NCBI GenBank assembly: GCA_041686915.1
Contig: JAWLDB010000141.1
Span: 1 to 7,317 of the forward strand
Direction: 5' to 3'
Length of the DNA stretch: 7,317 nucleotides
Source of the DNA: JAWLDB01 sp041686915
GTDB lineage: Bacteria > Bacillota > UBA994 > UBA5500
The position numbers and the translations under genes are program-made. This document shows positions 1-5,426 of this stretch, in pieces. Numbering within the stretch: position 1 is the stretch's first letter; each line of letters opens with the position of its first letter. Below the pieces are notes generated by a model. It saw nothing but the letters and a program-made list of their open reading frames with translations. It searched no databases and was not told where the DNA came from.

Positions 1-48
1 GGCACGCCGCCAGCGTTCGTCCTGAGCCAGGATCAAACTCTCCGATAA
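1..48 (-). rRNA. rrs: 16S ribosomal RNA, 5' end (partial)
   Basis: Read on the minus strand, the segment contains AGAGTTTGATCCTGGCTCAG, the near-universal site at the start of bacterial 16S rRNA, followed by GACGAACGCTGGCGGCGTGCC. Only the first ~48 nucleotides are present; the gene continues past the left edge. The GACGAACGCTGG form is common in Firmicutes and Actinobacteria and argues against Dehalococcoides-type Chloroflexota, where GATGAACGCTAG is usual. The exact mature 5' end is set by analogy (near TTTATCGGAGAG) and could be off by a few bases. Confidence 0.97.
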
Positions 49-97
49 AGTTTTATCGAATAAGCCTGTGGCTCTCGAATTACATTGTTTTTGGTCA

Positions 98-148
98 GGG
101 GACACTCCTCTGACAGGAAGTAGTTCTGCATGCCTGAGGAATGTCCCC
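98..148 (-). other. Hairpin in pre-16S leader
   Basis: Plus-strand 98-110 (GGGGACACTCCTC) and 136-148 (GAGGAATGTCCCC) are complementary at 12 of 13 positions, and an inner CAGG/CCTG pair can extend the stem. In the leftward rRNA transcript this forms a stable stem-loop about 50 nt before the mature 16S. It lacks a T-tract, so it is not a terminator; a processing or folding role is the simplest inference. Confidence 0.6.
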
Positions 149-281
149 ATTGTATGCGTCCTACCTCTGCAGGTATGTCTCCCTTGTTCCAGATCTCTCT
201 GGATTAACGGGTTTTCGGTTATCACATGCGTCTTTCAACACATGCTCTAACTCATAAACCAAATTTGCATCTGGTCCATCA

Positions 282-301
282 TTGTTCAGTTTTCAAAGAT
301 C
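282..301 (-). promoter_or_regulatory. boxA-like rRNA antitermination element
   Basis: The minus strand reads GATCTTTGAAAACTGAACAA. This matches the CTTTGAAAACT boxA sequence typical of Gram-positive rRNA leaders, where NusB/NusE bind to make transcription resistant to termination. It lies between the promoters and the 16S gene, as expected. A separate boxB or boxC was not identified. Confidence 0.65.
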
Positions 302-346
302 AAAACTCTTTTCACCGTCAACCACCGCAGCGGCGACAGCTTGTAT

Positions 347-376
347 ATCTTAGCACGAAACTTGTCGAACTGTCAA
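347..376 (-). promoter_or_regulatory. rRNA promoter, proximal (P2)
   Basis: On the minus strand there is a perfect -35 TTGACA (371-376), an 18-nt spacer and a -10 TAAGAT (347-352). Transcription would start near 340 and run left through the boxA and leader into 16S. The -35 sits in the centre of a nested inverted repeat (353-401). Confidence 0.7.
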
Positions 377-401
377 CTGAACAGTTTTTGGTATTTCGTG
401 C
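353..401. repeat. Nested inverted repeat at the rRNA P2 promoter
   Basis: Outer arms GCACGAAA (353-360) and TTTCGTGC (394-401) are perfect complements. Inside them, after exactly 7 nt on each side, lie inner arms AACTGT (368-373) and ACAGTT (381-386) around a 7-nt centre. A second pair, CTTGTCG (361-367) and CGACAAG (418-424), interleaves with these. The structure covers the P2 -35 hexamer, so it could be an operator. It would also form a stem-loop in RNA started from P1. Confidence 0.55.
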
Positions 402-428
402 GTCGCCTTATCGTGGGCGACAAGTGAT

Positions 429-457
429 ATCTTACCGCACTCAGTATTCCGAAGCAA
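429..457 (-). promoter_or_regulatory. rRNA promoter, distal (P1)
   Basis: On the minus strand there is a -35 TTGCTT (452-457), a 17-nt spacer and a -10 TAAGAT (429-434), the same -10 as the proximal promoter. Start near 422. Two tandem sigma-A type promoters before an rRNA operon is the usual arrangement in Firmicutes such as Bacillus. Confidence 0.6.
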
Positions 458-507
458 GGAGCAGTTTATTCCATCAGAGCTAAAATCCTCATCTGAACAC
501 TGCATAT

Positions 508-536
508 CTTGCTGCAGGGATTGTTAGTGCAGCAAG
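508..536. repeat. 9-bp inverted repeat overlapping the polymerase promoter
   Basis: CTTGCTGCA (508-516) and TGCAGCAAG (528-536) are perfect complements separated by 11 nt. The repeat encloses the candidate -35 hexamer TTGTTA (521-526) of the family B polymerase gene. No T-tract follows on either strand, so an operator for a dimeric regulator is more likely than a terminator. The cognate regulator is unknown. Confidence 0.55.
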
Positions 537-548
537 TAGAAGTATACC
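521..548 (+). promoter_or_regulatory. Candidate promoter of the family B DNA polymerase gene
   Basis: TTGTTA (521-526), a 16-nt spacer and TATACC (543-548) form a moderate sigma-A type promoter pointing right. The start would fall near 555, giving a short leader that just includes the ribosome site at 562-575. It is divergent from the rRNA promoters, with about 65 nt between the -35 elements. Confidence 0.4.
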
Positions 549-561
549 ATTGAGGTTGACC

Positions 562-575
562 AAGAAGGAAGGTGG
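562..575 (+). promoter_or_regulatory. Ribosome binding site deciding the GTG 580 start
   Basis: The purine stretch AAGAAGGAAGGTGG contains AGGAAGGT ending 6-7 nt before the in-frame GTG at 580. The upstream in-frame TTG at 550 has no such site and lies close to the predicted transcription start, so 580 is preferred. An out-of-frame ATG at 578 overlaps the GTG and gives no long frame. Confidence 0.6.
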
Positions 576-579
576 CTAT

Positions 580-2898
580 GTGGAAAACAGCTTTGACCTG
601 CTACAAGGCAATTTGGACCTTCGATTTCAGCGCGTCGTAGGCATCAGCTACTCATCCGGTTCTGCTGCCTACACCTTGTATAGAAGAAATAGAAACGATC
701 AGATAGAAACACTCACCCTTAAATCGTCCAGCTATATGCTAGTTGACGATCTTAGTGTGCTCCCCAAACAACAAGTGCAAATCCGGGAACTGATGGGCCC
801 ACACCCATTGCGGTATGTAGCTAACTTTGAAAGCGACGAAGCGTTAAGAGAAGCGCGAAAACACGCTCTTGACGCATATCTCAATCGTTATGGCGGAGAA
901 GGCAAGGACCATCTCTGGTGGCAACCACCTGTATCAGCGATGCTCTTTAGAAGTGGTATCACGATGTTCAAAGGCATGGAAATAGGCCAGGAGAAGACCA
1001 TCGCGCTTGATATTGAGACATACACCAGCAAGGGCAAGCATTTCAGTAGTGCTGATGACCCTGAGGATAGGATTTTGCTAATCTCCTTGTACAGCAATCG
1101 CGGTGACAGTTGGCTGCTTTCTGTTGAACACCAGGGAGAGGCTGCAATGCTGGAGGAACTATCGAGGTTAATTGCAGAGGAAGACCCTGACGTGATCTGT
1201 GGGCACAACCTAACTGGGTTTGACCTTCCCTACATTCAAAGACGGAGTGAACTCTTGAGTGTCAAACTGAACTGGGGCAGGGATGGTTCTAAGCTTTATG
1301 GCAGACCACGCATACGCAGAGGACGAGACGCCAGGGAGTGGAGTATTGCTGGGAGAAGCGTAGTCGATACCCTTCAGGCACTACTGAGTTATGATTTCAC
1401 GGCGCGCACTCTGCCGGGATATCAACTGAAGGAGGCTGTCGTTCATCTCGGGTTGAGTACAGAAGACCGCACTGATTTCGACCGGAGCCTGATCTCTGAA
1501 CTATGGCATAGCTCGCGCGAAACCCTTTGCGAGTATGCGCTTGCAGATGCACGTGACACACTTGCACTCTATAACTTTCTACTGGCCTCTGCCTTTTTTC
1601 AAACACAGATACTACCCTACTCCTTTCAAAGTGTTTGCACGCTTGGTACAGGTACCAAGGTTGACAGTCTTCTGTTGCGAGCATATCTGCATCAGCGGCA
1701 GGCACTTCCTATACGTGGAATGAATACTGGTGACATAGACAGTGGCGGGCTAGTTGACGTTTATAGGCTAGGCTGGATAAAGGATGTCGTTAAAGCAGAT
1801 GCTGCAAGTCTATACCCAAGCATCTGCCTGACTTACGGGATTGGGCCAAAACAGGATCATCTAGGGGCGTTCTTACAAACCCTTTCTGCTCTGACCAACC
1901 GTAGGTTGAGTGCTAAGCAGCAGCTAAAGACGTTGCAGCGGGATTCAGTGGAATACCGTGCCCTCGATGCCTGGCAGAACTCGCTAAAGATATTGATCAA
2001 CTCGTACTACGGTATGCTTGGCTCTGGAGGGCTGCATTTTTCTGACCCATCAGCTGCTACCGCTATCACCAGGAAAGGGCAAGAGATTCTGCTCAAGATG
2101 GTGGATGACGTTGAGTCATCTGGTGGGATAACTGTAGAAATTGATACTGATGGCATCTACTTCGTGCCTCCGGAGCGCTATCAGGGTTCGGCTGACCAGT
2201 TCGTCAAAGAGGTGCTAAGCGATGGGCAGGACGACGGTATTCGGATTGACTTTGACGGTAGCTACGAGGCAATGTACTCATATGCCCCTAAGAACTATTT
2301 ACTGATAGAGCCTGACCGAATCATCCGCAAGGGTGTTGTATTCAGATCGCGGCGACTGTTTGGATTGCAGGACGCGGTGATCGGGAAAGTGAGTATGCTC
2401 CTTGCACAGGGGCTCCTGACTGAACTGGCTGGGTACTATCGGTCTACCAGGAAACGCATCGTCGAGCGACTCCTTACCGTGCACGAAGTGTCCACCTATG
2501 CACCAGTTAATCAGGACTTGGAGAACTATCGCTTGAGATTATCCAGAGGCGGTAGCCATAACCGGGCATACGACTTGATACTTAACAGGCCTGATCAAGC
2601 CAAATGGGTTGAGCGGAGCAGAATAATCTATTATCATCGAAGCACTGGTGACCTACGCTTGTCCGAGGAATACGACCATGATTACGATGTAGCATGGTAT
2701 CTGGACCTGTTGGACCGTACAGTCGAGAAGTTCGCCTACGCCTTCCCGCCTGACATATATGCTCTGATCTTCTCTGACGTTGAGCTAACGCCGGATGACC
2801 GTCTGAGTACATGGAACTTCTCACCCAAGACAGAAAACCCAGTATATATGACGAAGGGCATCAAGACACAGATGATTTCTTTTCTTGACTCTATGTAA
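580..2898 (+). CDS. Family B DNA polymerase with 3'-5' exonuclease
   Basis: Template-directed DNA synthesis with proofreading, cytoplasmic. Numbered from GTG 580 (772 aa), the exonuclease motifs are LDIET (143-147), GHNLTGFDLPYI (208-219) and YALAD (319-323). The polymerase motifs are A, DAASLYPS (407-414), B, KILINSYYG (470-478), and C, IDTDG (521-525), followed by KNY (571-573). All catalytic acidic residues are present, so both activities should be intact. Motif C lacks the usual YG before DTD and has Gly for Ser after it. Only about 55 residues separate motifs A and B, so there is no insertion of the protein-primed (phi29-type) class. Length matches E. coli Pol II (783 aa), but the sequence is clearly different, so polB is not assigned. 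Family B enzymes are uncommon in Gram-positive bacteria; repair, translesion synthesis or mobile-element origin are all possible. It is transcribed away from the rRNA operon and is followed without a gap by the HPP gene. Confidence 0.93.
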   Translation: MENSFDLLQGNLDLRFQRVVGISYSSGSAAYTLYRRNRNDQIETLTLKSSSYMLVDDLSVLPKQQVQIRELMGPHPLRYVANFESDEALREARKHALDAYLNRYGGEGKDHLWWQPPVSAMLFRSGITMFKGMEIGQEKTIALDIETYTSKGKHFSSADDPEDRILLISLYSNRGDSWLLSVEHQGEAAMLEELSRLIAEEDPDVICGHNLTGFDLPYIQRRSELLSVKLNWGRDGSKLYGRPRIRRGRDAREWSIAGRSVVDTLQALLSYDFTARTLPGYQLKEAVVHLGLSTEDRTDFDRSLISELWHSSRETLCEYALADARDTLALYNFLLASAFFQTQILPYSFQSVCTLGTGTKVDSLLLRAYLHQRQALPIRGMNTGDIDSGGLVDVYRLGWIKDVVKADAASLYPSICLTYGIGPKQDHLGAFLQTLSALTNRRLSAKQQLKTLQRDSVEYRALDAWQNSLKILINSYYGMLGSGGLHFSDPSAATAITRKGQEILLKMVDDVESSGGITVEIDTDGIYFVPPERYQGSADQFVKEVLSDGQDDGIRIDFDGSYEAMYSYAPKNYLLIEPDRIIRKGVVFRSRRLFGLQDAVIGKVSMLLAQGLLTELAGYYRSTRKRIVERLLTVHEVSTYAPVNQDLENYRLRLSRGGSHNRAYDLILNRPDQAKWVERSRIIYYHRSTGDLRLSEEYDHDYDVAWYLDLLDRTVEKFAYAFPPDIYALIFSDVELTPDDRLSTWNFSPKTENPVYMTKGIKTQMISFLDSM

Positions 2899-3436
2899 TC
2901 ATTCAATACCTGTTATCAGAGGAGTGGTTGCTTTCAAGTTCTTAGACCAGAAGTTCAGACAGTATCCTCTCAAATATGTTGCCCAGTGCCTGATGGCATC
3001 GGCGTCAATTCTGGTGATCTTATCATTTCTTAACTTGTTCCACCAAACAACCATGATTGCCAGCCTCGGAGCTAGTACTTTTATTGTGTTTGCTATGCCG
3101 AGTGCTCACTCCGCGAAACCCCGTGGCCTTATCGGTGGCTATTTGATGGGGATTATCACGGGCATTATATTTGACCTTGTGTTCGCTTGGCTAACTGCAC
3201 AAAATGCTATCAGCTCTGCACATCTCTGGTATACAGTCTTCGGGGCCCTGGCTGTAGGAGTGACAATCTTCCTGATGGTGATAACAAACACGGAGCATCC
3301 ACCAGCAGTCGGCATGGCCCTTGCCGTTGTCATCCAGTCATGGGATGTAGCATCTCTACTGTTTGTATTAGCCGCTGCGGTTCTACTGGCAGCCACACGC
3401 GCGCTGCTAAACCGCTGGTTGATAGACTTGCACTAA
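2885..3436 (+). CDS. HPP family integral membrane protein
   Basis: The protein (up to 183 aa) carries the hallmarks of the HPP family (PF04982). These are SLGASTFIVFAMP (60-72), SAKPRGLIGGY (76-86) and the name-giving NTEHPPAVGMALA (135-147). About five or six hydrophobic segments fill residues 36-175. Plant and cyanobacterial members have been linked to nitrite transport; the substrate here is unknown. No CBS domain is attached. The start is uncertain: TTG 2885 overlaps the polymerase gene by 14 nt and lacks a clear ribosome site, while GTG 2924 sits directly on an AGAGGAG stretch that is too close to it. The conserved part begins at FKFLDQKF (about 2933), so either is compatible. The overlap implies co-transcription with the polymerase, and a terminator follows at 3527. 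Confidence 0.88.
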   Translation: MTLCNHSIPVIRGVVAFKFLDQKFRQYPLKYVAQCLMASASILVILSFLNLFHQTTMIASLGASTFIVFAMPSAHSAKPRGLIGGYLMGIITGIIFDLVFAWLTAQNAISSAHLWYTVFGALAVGVTIFLMVITNTEHPPAVGMALAVVIQSWDVASLLFVLAAAVLLAATRALLNRWLIDLH

Positions 3437-3526
3437 GACTAACCATGTCGTCCGGGCCGCAATATTGGAGGCGTGACTAGTCGTTGCTGCAGCGGCGTCA
3501 GTACCGGAGGCAAGTAGAAGCAGCAA

Positions 3527-3552
3527 GAGGGGCAGCCTATCTGCTGCCCCTC
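3527..3552. terminator. Bidirectional terminator hairpin between convergent genes
   Basis: GAGGGGCAGC (3527-3536) and GCTGCCCCTC (3543-3552) form a perfect GC-rich 10-bp stem with a 6-nt loop. On the plus strand it is followed by GCGCTTGTTATTG and on the minus strand by TTGCTGCTTCT, both only moderately T-rich. It lies between the ends of the HPP gene (plus) and the zinc-ribbon gene (minus) and probably serves both. The remaining 3437-3526 shows no gene. Confidence 0.75.
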
Positions 3553-3571
3553 GCGCTTGTTATTGATCTTT

Positions 3572-4105
3572 CTACTGGATTGATTGCCCACAGTTATCAC
3601 AGAAACGGGCATCCGGATCGTTCAACTCACCACACCCTGGGCATGACTTGGTTTTCTCCAGTGCAGCGCCACAGCCACTGCAAAACTTTGCGTCAACCGG
3701 ATTATCGCGGTTGCATTTGTGACAGCGCACCAGCTGTGTTGGATGCGAATGGCCTGATTGGGCCAGCCCCTGTCCTACTGCCCGGCTTACTTTAGCAATC
3801 GTTTCCTCAGTGCCATCGGCCAGATAGTTGATGGTTTCTTTAGCCACAGGAGCCACTTCGCCGGCCACGTACCGACCAACTGCCCCCATATAGCCGTAGC
3901 GCATCATGTTGGTGCCGAGAGCAATCAGTGGCAGCCCAATGAATGCACACCAGAAATATCGTGGCGGACCAAAGCTGCTAAACGCAGAAAAGAAACTAAT
4001 AAGACCAATAGCGGTGAACACCACGCCGATGCCTGTCACAAGCACACCAACCGTCCGCAAAGTCTCCCTGGTCTGCTGTTGCCCCTTGTTGTTTGGATCG
4101 AGCAT
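3572..4105 (-). CDS. Small membrane protein with C-terminal double zinc ribbon
   Basis: 177 aa, function unknown. Two hydrophobic segments (about 18-40 and 51-68) near the N-terminus probably span the membrane as a hairpin. They are followed by a linker with an amphipathic stretch (about 80-115) and two CxxC...CxxC zinc ribbons. The first ribbon uses Cys128, 131, 142 and 145, the second Cys155, 158, 169 and 172, with the repeated pattern (P)DA(K/R)FC..CG in each. This is the DZR/zinc-ribbon architecture seen in many uncharacterised bacterial membrane proteins. By topology the ribbons would most simply lie in the cytoplasm and could bind a protein or nucleic acid partner (inference). The ATG at 4105 is well supported: AGGAGG lies at 4113-4118, 7 nt upstream. 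It appears monocistronic, with its own extended -10 promoter. Confidence 0.85.
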   Translation of the reverse strand: MLDPNNKGQQQTRETLRTVGVLVTGIGVVFTAIGLISFFSAFSSFGPPRYFWCAFIGLPLIALGTNMMRYGYMGAVGRYVAGEVAPVAKETINYLADGTEETIAKVSRAVGQGLAQSGHSHPTQLVRCHKCNRDNPVDAKFCSGCGAALEKTKSCPGCGELNDPDARFCDNCGQSIQ

Positions 4106-4112
4106 ATCTATC

Positions 4113-4118
4113 CCTCCT
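4113..4118 (-). promoter_or_regulatory. Strong Shine-Dalgarno of the zinc-ribbon gene
   Basis: The minus strand reads AGGAGG, 7 nt before the ATG at 4105. A perfect consensus site fixes this start and fits a Gram-positive type translation system. Confidence 0.8.
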
Positions 4119-4145
4119 ATTCTCCTCTACTCCCATACTTATACG

Positions 4146-4154
4146 AGTATATCA
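4146..4154 (-). promoter_or_regulatory. Extended -10 promoter of the zinc-ribbon gene
   Basis: The minus strand reads TGATATACT, i.e. a TGn motif plus the -10 hexamer TATACT (4146-4151). No good -35 lies at 17 nt (TTGCTG occurs at 14 nt), which is tolerated with an extended -10. The start would be near 4139, giving a leader of about 35 nt that carries the AGGAGG site. Confidence 0.5.
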
Positions 4155-4190
4155 CGAAGAAGTTCCAGCAATTGCCCTGTATAAGTAAGA

Positions 4191-4212
4191 TCGGCATCAT
4201 CGCTGATGCCGA
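4191..4212 (-). terminator. Terminator-like hairpin after the YeiH-family gene
   Basis: TCGGCATCA (4191-4199) and TGATGCCGA (4204-4212) form a perfect 9-bp stem with a 4-nt loop, 20 nt beyond the YeiH-family stop. On the minus strand it is followed by TCTTACTTAT, a broken T-tract, so it is a plausible intrinsic terminator separating this gene from the zinc-ribbon promoter just downstream. Confidence 0.6.
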
Positions 4213-4232
4213 CCCCAAGTCGCCTGCCCCCA

Positions 4233-5222
4233 TCATATCCCCAACAAACGAATGATGGTGAATGTAGCACCTGATATGCTTAGAAACAGTACCGCCCCTA
4301 GCAGCATCGCCCTAAGGCCCCTGCTCCCGAGACTCTTCAGGTTAACTCCCAGACCCATAGCAACCATGGCCGCCGTAATCGTCAGCTTGCTCATCAGTTT
4401 CAGATCAACGGTGAATATGCCAAGGTTAATGTTTCGTTGCAGTAATCCCAGCGTCGCCAACAAGCCTACCGCTATAAATCCCAAAACATAGAGCGGGAAG
4501 ACGTTCTTGGCCTGCTTACCCGTGCCTCGTGAGAAAATCCAGGTCAAGATGAGCGCCACTGGCGCCAACAGCACGACTCTGCCCATCTTTACCAATGTAC
4601 CAATTTCGCCGCTTACATCGCCATATGCCATGGCGGCAGCGACAGCATGCGCAACCCCCTGCAGCGAGCTCCCTGCCCAAACTCCGTAGGGTAGCTCACC
4701 CATCTGTAGAGCTGCACCCAACAGTGGAAAGGCCAGTACCCCAGCAGCTCCAAGCAAGCTAATCACTGCTGCCGATATAGCCACGTCTTCCTTTTCTGGA
4801 CCTACAATCGGCTCAACCGCAGCTATTGCAGAAGCTCCACATATCGAGGAACCTACCCCTATCAGAGTAGCGAGTTTGGTGTTTACCCGAAGCAGCTTGG
4901 CCAGCACCCACGACATGGTGAGACCGAAGGCTACCATTAGGACAACCAAAGTCAGTATTTTGCCGCCTAGCTGCCATATCAGGGCAAAGTTGAGTTCAAT
5001 GCCCAAGAGGACGATACCCCACTTAAGCACCTGTTTCTCTGTGAACTTTATGCCCGGACGCAACGCTTCGGGTAATGGAACGAGATTATTGATCAGGATG
5101 CCAAGCAGTATCCCCATGGTCAAGCTATCCAACAACGGGATAAAACCTGTCAGATGCCCAGCTAAATACTGCACAAGTGCAACGACTACAATGCCAGGGA
5201 TTAATCTACCATATTTGGACAT
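4233..5222 (-). CDS. YeiH/UPF0324 family putative sulfate/sulfite exporter
   Basis: 329 aa multi-pass membrane protein of the YeiH/UPF0324 family (PF03601). Conserved blocks include GIVLLGIELNF (69-79), GVGSSICGASAIAAVEPIV (122-140), GSSLQGVAHAVAAA (184-197), KMGRVVLL (212-219) and AMGLGVNLKSL (288-298), with roughly 9-11 hydrophobic helices. Members are annotated as putative sulfate exporters, and homologues sit with taurine and other sulfonate degradation genes, where sulfite/sulfate export is proposed; the substrate here is untested. The frame stays open upstream to 5342, but the ATG at 5222 is chosen. It gives the family's usual N-terminus (a short polar start then the first helix), and GAGGGG (5231-5236) lies 8 nt before it. 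The extra 40 codons upstream are polar and lack a ribosome site. No sulfur-metabolism gene is adjacent. Confidence 0.9.
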   Translation of the reverse strand: MSKYGRLIPGIVVVALVQYLAGHLTGFIPLLDSLTMGILLGILINNLVPLPEALRPGIKFTEKQVLKWGIVLLGIELNFALIWQLGGKILTLVVLMVAFGLTMSWVLAKLLRVNTKLATLIGVGSSICGASAIAAVEPIVGPEKEDVAISAAVISLLGAAGVLAFPLLGAALQMGELPYGVWAGSSLQGVAHAVAAAMAYGDVSGEIGTLVKMGRVVLLAPVALILTWIFSRGTGKQAKNVFPLYVLGFIAVGLLATLGLLQRNINLGIFTVDLKLMSKLTITAAMVAMGLGVNLKSLGSRGLRAMLLGAVLFLSISGATFTIIRLLGI

Positions 5223-5230
5223 GCTAATTG

Positions 5231-5236
5231 CCCCTC
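5231..5236 (-). promoter_or_regulatory. Shine-Dalgarno deciding the ATG 5222 start
   Basis: The minus strand reads GGAGAGGGG over 5231-5239, with GAGGGG ending 8 nt before the ATG. This supports the 329-aa form rather than the longer frame starting with TTG at 5342. Confidence 0.6.
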
Positions 5237-5245
5237 TCCATGATG

Positions 5246-5354
5246 ATGGCGGTTCGCCATTGAATAACCTATGTTCATTGTAGCCGAGCTTGCCAAGCTT
5301 GGGAACGACAGAAGTTGGCAATGGTGCCGCATGATGTTGCAATTTTCGGCTACA
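5246..5354 (-). promoter_or_regulatory. Possible structured 5' leader of the YeiH-family gene
   Basis: In the leftward transcript three complementary pairs stand out. Outer arms TGTAGCCGA/TCGGCTACA (5279-5287 and 5346-5354) form a perfect 9-bp closing stem. Inside it, TTGCCAA/TTGGCAA (5290-5296 and 5315-5321) form a 7-bp stem that competes with the palindrome CCAAGCTTGG (5293-5302). Next to the ribosome site, ATGGCG/CGCCAT (5246-5251 and 5255-5260) form a 6-bp hairpin with a 3-nt loop. It resembles no riboswitch class that I recognise. The 9-bp pair could instead be spaced operator half-sites in the divergent promoter region. Confidence 0.35.
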
Positions 5355-5377
5355 GGTAACCTAAAGTGTACAGCGAA

Positions 5378-5383
5378 TATACT
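5378..5383 (+). promoter_or_regulatory. Weak candidate -10 for the DMT-ACT operon
   Basis: TATACT at 5378-5383 matches the -10 consensus well, but no convincing -35 hexamer lies 16-18 nt upstream. It would start transcription near 5390, about 37 nt before the permease ATG. An alternative pair TTCATT/TAGAAC (5383-5388 and 5407-5412) is weaker. The operon promoter must lie in this divergent 204-nt region unless read-through occurs. Confidence 0.25.
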
Positions 5384-5426
5384 TCATTAGGGACATTCCA
5401 CGACTGTAGAACGAGGTGTGTTTACT

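Larger units (their letters stand above)
49..340 (-). other. 16S rRNA leader region (no protein gene)
   Basis: This is the transcribed spacer between the proximal rRNA promoter and the 16S 5' end. Short open frames on the plus strand (68-250 and 226-483) lie antisense to the leader, have no ribosome site or recognisable domain, and are not called. The region holds a long hairpin (98-148), a boxA-like element (282-301), a small palindrome CGATAAA/TTTATCG (43-58) at the 16S boundary and an imperfectly spaced repeat of CACATGC near 220-245. Precursor processing by RNase III and maturation nucleases is expected from rRNA biology but cannot be mapped here. Confidence 0.75.
332..434. repeat. Repeated promoter core, two copies (332-352 and 416-434)
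   Basis: GGCGACA followed after 5-7 nt by TATCTTA occurs at 332-352 and again at 416-434, about 83 nt apart. TATCTTA is the complement of the -10 region and GGCGACA falls just downstream of each start site. The shared -10, discriminator and initially transcribed sequence look like a duplicated promoter module with diverged -35 elements. Confidence 0.55.

Noticed and set aside
68..483. Two open frames on the plus strand (60 and 85 codons) beside the 16S gene.
   Set aside because: They lie antisense to the rRNA leader and promoters, have no ribosome site and show composition unlike protein; explained by the leader, boxA and promoters.
550..579. TTG 550 as the start of the polymerase.
   Set aside because: It lies within or next to the predicted -10/start region and lacks a ribosome site; GTG 580 has AAGGAAGGTGG at proper spacing.
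580..2898. The polymerase as a protein-primed phage or casposon-type enzyme, or as E. coli-type Pol II.
   Set aside because: The short spacing between motifs A and B leaves no room for the protein-priming insertion, and the residues around all motifs differ clearly from Pol II.
3187..3480. A 97-codon plus-strand frame inside and past the HPP gene.
   Set aside because: Out-of-frame shadow of the HPP coding sequence; Cys/Ser/Arg-rich translation with no domain.
5241..5275. Plus-strand GATGGCGGTTCGCCAT recalls the start of the fluoride riboswitch.
   Set aside because: The stem and loop arrangement differs from the fluoride consensus, the downstream conserved segments are absent, and this strand is antisense to the YeiH-family start.
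5223..5342. A 40-codon N-terminal extension of the YeiH-family protein beginning at TTG 5342.
   Set aside because: It has no ribosome site and a polar, non-family sequence, while ATG 5222 has a well-placed GAGGGG and the expected family N-terminus.
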